Assembly (NCBI RefSeq): GCF_003003075.1
Contig: NZ_PVTX01000001.1
Location: forward strand, 186,001-250,000
Source: Isoptericola halotolerans
GTDB taxonomy: Bacteria; Actinomycetota; Actinomycetes; Actinomycetales; Cellulomonadaceae
Direction of reading: 5' to 3'
Length of the DNA stretch: 64,000 nt
This document shows, one piece after another, positions 34,473 through 41,594 of the stretch. The notes under the pieces are model-generated. The model searched no databases. It was given only the letters and a program-made list of their open reading frames with translations, and was not told the DNA's origin. Made by a program: the position numbers and the translations under genes. The first letter of the stretch is position 1. Every line of letters starts with the position of its first letter.

Positions 34473-34814
34473 ATGAGCGAAGCGATGATCGACGAGCTCC
34501 TGGCGATCGACGACCGGCTCGCCCTCGGCGCGGGCGCCGACTACGCCGAGGTGCTGCACGAGGACGCCGTCGTCGTGGTCCCCGGCGCGGTGCTGGACAA
34601 GGCCGGCTGCGTGGCGGCGATGGACGCCTCGCCCGGCTGGGACGAGGTCGACCTGGGCGACGCCCGCCTGGTGCGCGGCGGGGACACCGCCACCGTCGTG
34701 TACCGGTTCACCGGGCGGCGCGGCACGGACACCTACGCCGCGACCTTGGCCAGCACCTACGTCCGGTCGGACGGCCGCTGGCAGCTGCTGCTGCACCAGC
34801 ACACGCCGGACTGA
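34473..34814 (+). CDS. SnoaL/NTF2-like protein (DUF4440 type)
   Basis: The 113-residue protein has the cone-shaped NTF2 fold pattern: an N-terminal helix (EAMIDELLAIDDRLALGAGA), then strands VVVVPGAVLDKAG, DTATVVYRFTGRRG and SDGRWQLLLHQHTPD. The ending WQLLLHQHTP is typical of DUF4440 proteins. Members bind small molecules or act as simple isomerases; function here is unknown. TACCGT at 34461 and 6 nt precede the ATG, a leaderless start. It is divergent from poxB and shares its unusual regulatory region. Confidence 0.85.
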   Translation: MSEAMIDELLAIDDRLALGAGADYAEVLHEDAVVVVPGAVLDKAGCVAAMDASPGWDEVDLGDARLVRGGDTATVVYRFTGRRGTDTYAATLASTYVRSDGRWQLLLHQHTPD

Positions 34815-34835
34815 CGGCGCTCCGTCCCGGCGTCC

Positions 34836-35498
34836 TCAGCCGCGCAGCGCGTCCGGGATCGGCGTCTCCCCGCTGCGGAAGCGCACGAAGGCTCGCACGG
34901 TCAGCGGCTCGTGCAGCGCGTCGGCCACCACCTGGGCGACGTCCGCCCGGGGGACGGCCGAGTCCTCGCCGCGGGCGAGGCTCACACCCTCCGCCACGCG
35001 CTCGATGCGACCGGTGGGGTCGTCGTCGGTGAGGCTGCCCGGTCCGAGGATCGTCCAGTCGAGGGCGGTACCTCGCAGGTGGTCGTCGGCGGCGAGCTTG
35101 GCGTCCGCGTAGGCGTAGAAGCTCGAGTCGGCGGGGATGCCGTGGTCCGGGACCGAGCCGATCCAGGACACCATCACGTAGCGGGGCACACCGGCGTTCG
35201 CGGCCGCGTCCATGGAGCGGATCGCGGCGTCGCGGTCGACGGCGTAGGTGCGGTCCGGGTTGCCGCCCCCGGCACCGGCGGACCAGACGACGGCGTCGGC
35301 GCCATCGAGCGCCGACGCGATCTCCTCGGTGCTCGCCTGCTCGACGTCGAGGAGCAGCGCCTCGGCGCCCAGGTCGGTCACCTCGTCGAGCTGGGCGGGC
35401 TTGCGGACCACGCCGACGACGTCGTCCCCGCGACCGGCGAGCAGCGGGAGCAGGTGGCGCGCGACCTTGCCGAGCGCACCGATGACGACGACCTTCAT
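34836..35498 (-). CDS. NAD(P)-binding reductase, atypical SDR
   Basis: The 220-residue protein begins MKVVVIGALGKVARHLLPLL, a Rossmann motif of atypical SDRs (NAD(P)H-binding, YhfK-like). VVWSAGAGGGNPDRTYAVDR and YAYADAKLAADDHLRGTALD (with the conserved lysine), then WTILGPGSLTDD, are typical. It lies 79 bp after the SigJ-type sigma factor gene on the same strand and has GGAGG before its start. It may be the last gene of the soxR-led run or a target of that sigma factor. Substrate unknown. Confidence 0.88.
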   Translation of the reverse strand: MKVVVIGALGKVARHLLPLLAGRGDDVVGVVRKPAQLDEVTDLGAEALLLDVEQASTEEIASALDGADAVVWSAGAGGGNPDRTYAVDRDAAIRSMDAAANAGVPRYVMVSWIGSVPDHGIPADSSFYAYADAKLAADDHLRGTALDWTILGPGSLTDDDPTGRIERVAEGVSLARGEDSAVPRADVAQVVADALHEPLTVRAFVRFRSGETPIPDALRG

Positions 35499-35576
35499 GA
35501 GGACCTCCGGGAGTCTGGGGAGTTCGGGCGGACGCTCCCACCGTGACCTACGTCGGCGTCGGACGCCAGCGAGGAG

Positions 35577-36500
35577 TCACGACTGCTCGTGCCGGGCCCG
35601 GACCGCCCGGGCCTGCACCGCCCAGGCGTCGGCCACGGGGCCCAGGTGCGCGAGCTTGTCGGGGTTCATCACCCCGCGGACCGTCTGGATGTGCCCGTCG
35701 AGCACGTCGAGCGCCATGACGGCGAGGAGCTCCCGCTCCGCGGTCGAGACGACCAGGCCCGGTTGGTGGTTGACCTCGTGCTGCTCGACCACGAGGTCGC
35801 CCGCCGACAACAGGTCGGCGAAGGCCGCGAACGCCCGGACCACCTTCTCCCTGCCCGAGACCGGCCGGGGGAAGGCCGGCGCCTTGCCGCCGCCGTCCCC
35901 GGTCACCAGGACGTCGGCCGCCAACAGCTCGGTGAGGCCGTCGACGTCGCCCTCGCGGAAGGCCTCGACGAACCGGGCCGCGAGCTCCTCGCGCTCGCGG
36001 CGGTCGGCGTCGAACCGGGGTCTGCCGGCAGCCATGTGCCGGCGGGCCCGGACGGCGAGCTGCCGGCAGGCCGACTCCGAGCGGTCCACCGCCCCGGCGA
36101 TCTCGGCGAAGTCGAACGCGAAGACCTCGCGCAGCACAAACACGGCCCGCTCCAGCGGGCTGAGCCGCTCGAGCAGGAGCAGCGCCGCCATGGACACGGA
36201 GTCGGCGAGCTCGGCGGAGCGCTCCGGGTCCTCGTACGGGTCGTCCAGCAGCGGTTCGGGGAACCAGGCGCCGGTGTACTCCTCGCGGCGCACCCGCGCC
36301 GAGCGGAGCACGTCGATCGAGATCCGGGTGACGACGGCGGACAGGAACGACTTGACCGACGCCGGCTCCGCCGTCGTGCCCTCGTAGCGCAGCCAGGTCT
36401 CCTGCATGGCGTCCTCGGCCTCGCTCACGCTGCCCAGGATCCGGTAGGCGATGGCGAACAGCAGCGGCCGCAGCGCCGTGAACTCCTCGGTGCGGGACAT
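35577..36500 (-). CDS. sigJ: ECF sigma factor, SigJ type with SnoaL-like C-terminal domain
   Basis: The 307-residue protein has region 2 (LFAIAYRILGSVSEAEDAMQ, then ETWLRYEG) and region 4 (LLLERLSPLERAVFVLREVF, then FAFDFAEIAGAVDRSESACR). A C-terminal NTF2/SnoaL domain (LAARFVEAFREGDVDGLTEL onward) regulates activity in this ECF group instead of a membrane anti-sigma factor. It starts four bases after the FAD oxidoreductase stop, so the two are co-transcribed. In M. tuberculosis SigJ has been linked to peroxide survival, which fits the SoxR neighbour. Its promoter targets are unknown. Confidence 0.93.
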   Translation of the reverse strand: MSRTEEFTALRPLLFAIAYRILGSVSEAEDAMQETWLRYEGTTAEPASVKSFLSAVVTRISIDVLRSARVRREEYTGAWFPEPLLDDPYEDPERSAELADSVSMAALLLLERLSPLERAVFVLREVFAFDFAEIAGAVDRSESACRQLAVRARRHMAAGRPRFDADRREREELAARFVEAFREGDVDGLTELLAADVLVTGDGGGKAPAFPRPVSGREKVVRAFAAFADLLSAGDLVVEQHEVNHQPGLVVSTAERELLAVMALDVLDGHIQTVRGVMNPDKLAHLGPVADAWAVQARAVRARHEQS

Positions 36501-36504
36501 CTGC

Positions 36505-37728
36505 TCAGCCTGCCACCGGCGCCGCGACCGCGGCGGCCGCGCGGTCGGAACCGGGCCAGCGGATCGCGCCCGGCACGCGGCGGGCGACGCCGATCGCGGC
36601 CACCACGCCGCGCACCTGGAAGCGCTTCGCCACGACGGCGGCGCGTCCGGTCACCGCGCGGTCGGTCGCGACGTCGTCGCGGTCGGTGACCTGCAGCACG
36701 GCGGCGCGGCCGCCGATGCTGACGCAGCGCCCCTGGAACCCGAGGTCGAGCGGTGCCGGACCGCCGTCGGGGACCGCGCCGAGGGCCTCGGCGGCCAGCA
36801 CGTCGGCGGCGTGCGCGCCCGAGGGGAAGGCGAACTGGCACGACATGCTGTACCAGCCGCCGTGGGGCGCGACCGTGTGCCCGGCGTCGCCGACGGCCAT
36901 GACCTGCGGGTGGGACACCGACTGCAGGGCGCCGTCGGTCAGGACCGCCCCGGCCGGGTCCACGGCGAGGCCCGCCTCGCGGGCCAGGGGCGGCGCGGCG
37001 AAGCCGCCGCACCAGACGGTCAGGTCGGACGGGACCTCGGCGCCGTCGTCCAGCAGGAGGCGGTCGGGCTCGACGGACCGGACGCGGCTGCCCTCGACGG
37101 ACTCGATGCCGAGCCCGTCCAGGCTGGCGCTGACGTGCGCTGCGGCCCGGGGCCCGAACCAACCGGTGGCCGCGCCGGAGGTCACCAGCCGGACCCTGAG
37201 GTCGGGCCGGCTCCCGGCCAGCTCGCCGACGGTCTCGAGCCCGGTGAACCCGCCGCCGACGACGGCGACGTCCGCCCCGGCGGGCAGGTCGGCGAACGCG
37301 GAGCGCAGGCGCTGGGCCGCCGCCAGGTCGGCGACGCCGTGCGCGTGCTCGCCGCCGGGAACCGGCACCGGCTCGGTGGTGCTGCCGGTGGCGAGGACGA
37401 CGCGGTCGAACCCGAGGGTCCGCACGCCGTCCGGTCCGGAGACCGTGGCCCGGCCGGCGTCCGGGTCGAGGTCGGTGACCCAGCCCTCGACGAACGTGAC
37501 GTCGGTCCCGAGCATCCGGCGGACGTCGGGTGCCGGGACGTGCTGGCCGGTGGCGACCTGGTGCAGGCGCAGGCGGTTGACGAACGTCGGGCGCGGGTTG
37601 ACGACGGTGACGTGCACCCGGCCGCGGGAGCGTCCCGCGAGCCGGACCGCTGCCATGCCGCCGGCGAACCCGGCGCCGACGACGAGGACGTGGGTGCTGG
37701 GCGTGGTGCGTGTGGTGTGTGTGCTCAT
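36505..37728 (-). CDS. FAD-dependent NAD(P)H oxidoreductase, NDH-2-like
   Basis: The 407-residue protein starts THVLVVGAGFAGGMAAVRLA (FAD site) and has VAVVGGGFTGLETVGELAG (NAD(P)H site, about residue 165). MAVGDAGHTVAPHGGWY is the FAD flavin-binding motif. This matches type-II NADH dehydrogenase and carotenoid-like reductases. It would oxidise NAD(P)H and reduce a quinone. I favour ATG 37728; a GTG at 37764 is possible and would overlap soxR more closely, and neither has a clear ribosome-binding site. It lies directly after soxR and before sigJ. Confidence 0.88.
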   Translation of the reverse strand: MSTHTTRTTPSTHVLVVGAGFAGGMAAVRLAGRSRGRVHVTVVNPRPTFVNRLRLHQVATGQHVPAPDVRRMLGTDVTFVEGWVTDLDPDAGRATVSGPDGVRTLGFDRVVLATGSTTEPVPVPGGEHAHGVADLAAAQRLRSAFADLPAGADVAVVGGGFTGLETVGELAGSRPDLRVRLVTSGAATGWFGPRAAAHVSASLDGLGIESVEGSRVRSVEPDRLLLDDGAEVPSDLTVWCGGFAAPPLAREAGLAVDPAGAVLTDGALQSVSHPQVMAVGDAGHTVAPHGGWYSMSCQFAFPSGAHAADVLAAEALGAVPDGGPAPLDLGFQGRCVSIGGRAAVLQVTDRDDVATDRAVTGRAAVVAKRFQVRGVVAAIGVARRVPGAIRWPGSDRAAAAVAAPVAG

Positions 37729-37757
37729 ACCCACGGGACGAGACAGCGTCCGTGGGT
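37729..37757 (-). promoter_or_regulatory. Inverted repeat just upstream of the FAD oxidoreductase start
   Basis: ACCCACGG (37729-37736) pairs with CCGTGGGT (37750-37757) across 13 nt. It ends at the first base before the ATG. As RNA it would form a hairpin at the soxR/oxidoreductase junction; as DNA it could be an operator. Which is unknown. Confidence 0.45.
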
Positions 37758-37768
37758 GTGACACCGGG

Positions 37769-38254
37769 TCAGGAGGTGGAGCTGCCGGCCGCGCGCGCGG
37801 CGTCCAGCGGGCTGTCGCCCTCCAGGTACCGTGCGCCCGGACCGAGCGCGGCGGCGCGGTCGGCGGGGTTCTGCAGCACGCACCGCTCCAGCGAGAGGCA
37901 GCCGCAGCCGATGCACGAGTCGAGGTCGTCGCGGAGCCGCTCGATGGCCGCGATGCGCGCGTCCAGCAGGGGACGCCAGGAGCGCGAGAGCCGCGTCCAG
38001 TCCTCGGCGGTGGGGGTCCGGGCCTCGGGCAGGGTCGCGAGGGCCTCGCCGATCTCGTCCAGCGTGAGCCCCACGCGTGACGCGGTCCGGATGAACGCCA
38101 CCCGCCGCAACGTGGTGCGCTCGTAGCGGCGCTGGTTGCCCGGGGTGCGCTCGGAGGAGATGAGCCCGAGCGACTCGTAGTAGCGCAGGCCCGACGGCGC
38201 CACGCCGCTGCGCTGCGCGACCTCGCCGATGGTCAGGTATCGCTCGATCGGCAC
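37769..38254 (-). CDS. soxR: Redox-sensing regulator SoxR (MerR family, [2Fe-2S])
   Basis: From GTG 38254 (GGGAGG just upstream) the protein has 161 residues. The N-terminal MerR domain reads YLTIGEVAQRSGVAPSGLRY and YESLGLISSERTPGNQRRYE. The cluster motif CIGCGCLSLERC near the C terminus is the SoxR four-cysteine [2Fe-2S] site. It activates promoters when redox-active compounds oxidise the cluster. Downstream on the same strand lie the FAD oxidoreductase, SigJ-type sigma factor and an NAD(P)-binding reductase. On the other side a split transketolase starts divergently from a region with SoxR-like CCTCAAG elements. Confidence 0.94.
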   Translation of the reverse strand: MPIERYLTIGEVAQRSGVAPSGLRYYESLGLISSERTPGNQRRYERTTLRRVAFIRTASRVGLTLDEIGEALATLPEARTPTAEDWTRLSRSWRPLLDARIAAIERLRDDLDSCIGCGCLSLERCVLQNPADRAAALGPGARYLEGDSPLDAARAAGSSTS

Positions 38255-38269
38255 GCTGCCTCCCGCCCT

Positions 38270-38299
38270 CTTGACCTCAAGTGAGGTTGAACTTACACG
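38270..38299. promoter_or_regulatory. Divergent soxR/transketolase promoter with MerR-type dyad
   Basis: TTGACC (38271-38276), 17 bp, TACACG (38294-38299), 8 nt, ATG 38308 reads as a leaderless plus-strand promoter. Two dyads overlap it: CTTGACCTCAAG (38270-38281) and ACCTCAAGTGAGGT (38274-38287). CCTCAAG is the half-site of known SoxR boxes. The second dyad sits inside the -35/-10 spacer, where MerR proteins bind. Confidence 0.55.
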
Positions 38300-38307
38300 A
38301 TCGCGGT

Positions 38308-39003
38308 ATGACATCCTCCGGCACCGTCCCGCGGCCCGTCGTGGACCTCGTCGCCCGCGTCACCGGCGACGAGAAGCACGACCCCAGCGCCCACTCCACG
38401 CTCGACGTCGTCTGGGTCCTGTACGACCAGGTGCTGCGCGTGTTCCCCGACGACCCCGAGCATCCGGACAGGGACCGGTTCCTGCTCTCCAAGGGGCACG
38501 GCCCGGCCTCCACGTACGCCGTGCTGGCCGCCCGCGGATTCTTCCCCGCCGAGTGGCTCGACGACGTCGCCTCTTGGGACTCGCCGCTGGGCCACCACCC
38601 CGACCGGACGCTCGTGCCCGGCATCGAGATCGGCAGCGGCTCGCTCGGGCACGGTCTGCCGATCGCCGTCGGCATGGCACTGGGGCTGCGGGACCGGTCG
38701 CGGGCACGCGTCGTCGTCCTCGTCGGCGACGCCGAGCTGGACGAGGGCAGCAACGCCGAGGCGATCGCCGTCGCCGGCCGGTTCGGCCTCGACAACCTGA
38801 CCTGCGTCGTCGTCGACAACCACAGCGACCACCTCGGCTGGCCCGGCGGCATCGGCGCGCGCTTCGCGCTCGAGGGCTGGGCGGCGGCCGACGTCGGCAC
38901 GAGCGACCACGCGGCGCTCGCGGCCGCGCTGCGGGCCACCGCGCCCGACCGGCCCACCGCCGTCGTCGTGGACGTGCCGGCAGGTCCGGAGGCGGCGGCA
39001 TGA
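38308..39003 (+). CDS. Transketolase, N-terminal (TPP-binding) subunit
   Basis: The 231-residue protein is the first half of a split transketolase. RFLLSKGHGPASTYAVLAAR, then GSGSLGHGLPIAVGMALGLR and the TPP motif LVGDAELDEGSNAEAIAVAG, ending near NHSDHLGWPGGIG. It must pair with the C-terminal subunit encoded next, whose ATG overlaps its stop (39000-39003). Split transketolases act in the pentose-phosphate pathway or on other ketose donors; the acceptor here is unknown. The start is leaderless. Confidence 0.9.
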   Translation: MTSSGTVPRPVVDLVARVTGDEKHDPSAHSTLDVVWVLYDQVLRVFPDDPEHPDRDRFLLSKGHGPASTYAVLAARGFFPAEWLDDVASWDSPLGHHPDRTLVPGIEIGSGSLGHGLPIAVGMALGLRDRSRARVVVLVGDAELDEGSNAEAIAVAGRFGLDNLTCVVVDNHSDHLGWPGGIGARFALEGWAAADVGTSDHAALAAALRATAPDRPTAVVVDVPAGPEAAA

Positions 39004-39965
39004 GCGCGGCCGGCGGTGTCCCCGACGCGCGCTCCCGGTTCTACGCCGAGCTCGACCCGGTGCTCGTCGCGAACCCGGACGCCGTCCTCGTGCTGGCGGT
39101 CATCGGGGCCGGCTACGTCGGCGACACCATCGCCCGAAGGCCCGGCCAAGTGGTCGACGTGGGGATCCGTGAGCAGGCCATGATCGGCGTGGCCGGCGGC
39201 CTCGCGCTGGCCGGGCGGCGGCCGATCGTCCACACGTTCGCGTCGTTCCTCGTGGAGCGGGCCTACGAGCAGGTCAAGCTCGACCTCGGCCACCAGGACG
39301 TCGGCGCGCTGCTGGTCAGCGCCGGGGCGTCGTACGACGTCAGCTCCGGCGGACGCACGCACCAGGCTCCCGGCGACGTCGCCCTGATCTCCGCGCTGCC
39401 CGGCTGGACCGTGCACGTGCCCGGCCACGGCGACGAGGTCGCGGAGATCCTGCACCGGGAGGCCGCGCGGAGCGGGCGGGTCTACGTGCGGCTCTCGGGG
39501 CAGCGCAACGCGAAGCCGCAGCCGGTGGACGGGCGGGTCCACCTGGTGCGTGACGTCGCGTCCGGGGGGCAGGCCGGCGCGTCGAGCGCGCCGCTGGTGC
39601 TCGCCGTCGGGCCGATGCTCGACGTCGTTCTCGAGGCCACGCGCGACCTGCCCGTGCGCGTGGCGTACACCGGTACGCCGCACCCGCTCGACACGGCCGG
39701 GCTGCGCGACCTGGCCGGCCCGACGCCGGTGCTCGCGGTCGTGGAGCCGTACCTGGCGGGGACGAGCGCGGCGGCCGTGGCGGCGGCGCTGGCCGACCGG
39801 CCGTCGCGCGTGCTGCACGTCGGGGTGCCCCGGGACGCCGAGCTGCGCCGGTACGGCACCCCGCGGGACCACGCCGCCGCGCACGGTCTGGATGCCGCGG
39901 GCGTGCGGCGGCAGGTGAAGGCGCTGCTGGGCGGAGCCGCGTGGCCTGCAAGAATCGGGGCATGA
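39000..39965 (+). CDS. Transketolase, C-terminal (pyrimidine-binding) subunit
   Basis: The 321-residue protein has VVDVGIREQAMIGVAGGLAL, which supplies the glutamate that activates TPP. PIVHTFASFLVERAYEQVKL and GGRTHQAPGDVALISALPGW are typical transketolase C-half motifs, and the last 110 residues form the regulatory domain. It works only with the N-terminal subunit encoded just upstream. Both neighbouring junctions overlap as ATGA, making a tight three-gene unit with the methyltransferase remnant. Confidence 0.9.
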   Translation: MSAAGGVPDARSRFYAELDPVLVANPDAVLVLAVIGAGYVGDTIARRPGQVVDVGIREQAMIGVAGGLALAGRRPIVHTFASFLVERAYEQVKLDLGHQDVGALLVSAGASYDVSSGGRTHQAPGDVALISALPGWTVHVPGHGDEVAEILHREAARSGRVYVRLSGQRNAKPQPVDGRVHLVRDVASGGQAGASSAPLVLAVGPMLDVVLEATRDLPVRVAYTGTPHPLDTAGLRDLAGPTPVLAVVEPYLAGTSAAAVAAALADRPSRVLHVGVPRDAELRRYGTPRDHAAAHGLDAAGVRRQVKALLGGAAWPARIGA

Positions 39966-40339
39966 CGCGCCTCGAGATGTCCGCGGCCTGTGCCGGACGT
40001 GCGGCGGAGTACATCGACCGGCTGGGATCCGTCGAGGCGATGCCCGAACTGGCTCGCGCCCGCATCGCGACCTGGGCGACCGGTCTCACGGGGCCGGTCC
40101 TCGACGCGGGCTGCGGCCCCGGCCACTGGACGGACTTCCTGGCGAGGCAGGGCTGCGACGTCGAGGGCGTCGACCTCACCGCGTCCTTCGTCGAGCACGC
40201 CGTCTCGACCGCCTGGTTCTGGCCGGTCCCGGAGATGAGTGCGTTGCTCGAGCGGGCGGGGTTCGAGGTCCAGGATGTCGAGCGCCGCGCCGACGACGGA
40301 AACCGCCCCCACGCAGCGATCGTCGCCCGCCGCTGCTGA
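39962..40339 (+). pseudogene. SAM-dependent methyltransferase with the central part deleted in frame
   Basis: The 125-residue ORF begins MTRLEMSAACAGRAAEYIDR and has motif I intact (GPVLDAGCGPGHWTDFLARQ, then GCDVEGVDLTASFVEHA). It then passes directly to VSTAWFWPVPEMSALLERAG and ends RPHAAIVARRC, which in full-length relatives is the C-terminal quarter. About 80 residues, covering motifs II-III and the usual substrate loop, are missing, yet the frame is open. A deletion joining two points near EHA is the simplest explanation. SAM binding may be kept, but catalysis is doubtful. It overlaps the transketolase stop by ATGA. Confidence 0.75.
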
Positions 40340-40348
40340 ACCCGCCAG

Positions 40349-41554
40349 CTACTGCCGCAGCAGCATCCGGGCGTACTCGTCAAGGACGGTGAGCACCCCC
40401 GGGTGCTGCCACACGCGGTTGCGACGAAGGCCCGTACGTTCGACCAGGACTCCGGCGTCGGCCAGCTGTGCCAAGGCGTTGTGCGCGCTCTGGTTCCCCA
40501 TCCCCAGATGACTGGTGAGGAACCGTGCGTTGATGACCGGATGAGAGATGAGGTGGGGCAGCACCTTCCACGCCGCTGCCTGCGGCCGGAGCCCTCGAAG
40601 CCGTTCCCTGGACCACTCGACCTGCGCAGCGAGGTCGTCCACGAGCCGTGACCCCGACGTGGCCGCGAACCGGGCGGCGTCGGAGAACCTCTCGACGATG
40701 GGGCGCGCGTCGCCGTCCCGGTAGGCCGTCAGGGCGTCGAAGTACTGTTCGGTCTGTGTCAGGAGACCGGCAGACACAGGGGCGATCGTCGTCGTCGTGA
40801 TGCCCTTGGCCCGGAGGATCGAGTGCACGATCGCGCGTCCGGTCCGTCCGTTGCCGTCGGTGAACGGGTGGATGGTCTCGAACTGGGCGTGCGCGACGGC
40901 CGCCTGGACGAGGACCGGCAGGTCTTCCCGTGCGACGAGGTGCACAAGGTCCTCCATGGCGGGCGCGACGAGCGGGGCCTGCGGGGCCACGTGAGAGGCG
41001 CCCCGTGGGCTGAGCGCGCTCGTGCCGATCCACACCAGTTGTTCGCGCCATCGGCCTGCATGGTCCTCCCAGCCTCGTTGTCCGGACAGCAACGCCCGGT
41101 GCATCGCGAGGATCGCGCTCGTGTCGAACCGCTCGGCGAGGTCGAGCGCCGCCTCCATCGCTCGCACGTTGGCCACGACGGTCCGTGCGTTCTCGGAGGA
41201 CGACTGGTCGAGCTCGGCGAGTGCGAGCTGCCGGGCGCCGACGGTGAGATTCTCGATCTGGGAGGACGAGGTCGACTCGGTGCGTAGCAAGATCGCGCTC
41301 ATCGGGCCGAGCGTGGGGTTCACGGCACCGAGGGTTGCCGCCGCGTACGAGTCGAACCGGCTCAGTGCTGCGGTCGCTTCCTCGGTGTTGGCGGTGAGGT
41401 CGGCCGGGATCGACGGGGCCCACATGGCGATCGACGGCGGCACCGACGACCGGTAGGGCCCGGAGGCAGCGGCCATCGCCGACCGGCTCGCCATCCCGTC
41501 GGACTCGGCAACCCAGTACTCGTCGATGTATTCCTGCGCAGGAACGTGGAGCAC
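40349..41554 (-). CDS. Fic-domain protein with N-terminal inhibitory helix and C-terminal winged helix
   Basis: The 401-residue protein has an inhibitory motif TESTSSSQIEN near residues 92-102 (class II Fic). The catalytic core HPFTDGNGRTGR is at 229-240, with all key residues. A C-terminal winged-helix segment reads LTSHLGMGNQSAHNALAQLA and DAGVLVERTGLRRNRVW. It should transfer AMP from ATP to a target protein, held in check by the inhibitory glutamate. It starts at GTG 41554, leaderless after TAAGAT (complement of 41561-41566). A 31-bp imperfect palindrome covers that promoter, suggesting autoregulation through the winged helix. Confidence 0.93.
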   Translation of the reverse strand: MLHVPAQEYIDEYWVAESDGMASRSAMAAASGPYRSSVPPSIAMWAPSIPADLTANTEEATAALSRFDSYAAATLGAVNPTLGPMSAILLRTESTSSSQIENLTVGARQLALAELDQSSSENARTVVANVRAMEAALDLAERFDTSAILAMHRALLSGQRGWEDHAGRWREQLVWIGTSALSPRGASHVAPQAPLVAPAMEDLVHLVAREDLPVLVQAAVAHAQFETIHPFTDGNGRTGRAIVHSILRAKGITTTTIAPVSAGLLTQTEQYFDALTAYRDGDARPIVERFSDAARFAATSGSRLVDDLAAQVEWSRERLRGLRPQAAAWKVLPHLISHPVINARFLTSHLGMGNQSAHNALAQLADAGVLVERTGLRRNRVWQHPGVLTVLDEYARMLLRQ

Positions 41555-41560
41555 CCAGCC

Positions 41561-41594
41561 ATCTTAATCCAAGTTTCGCCGAAACGTGGATCAA
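41561..41594 (-). promoter_or_regulatory. Fic promoter with a 31-bp imperfect palindrome
   Basis: The minus-strand -10 TAAGAT (complement of 41561-41566) lies 6 nt before GTG 41554. Centred on C41579, arms of 15 bases (41564-41578 and 41580-41594) match at 13 positions; the inner 12-base arms match at 11. The core reads ATCCAAGTTTCG-C-CGAAACGTGGAT. The dyad overlaps the -10 and also the last codon of the upstream MocR gene. Confidence 0.7.
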
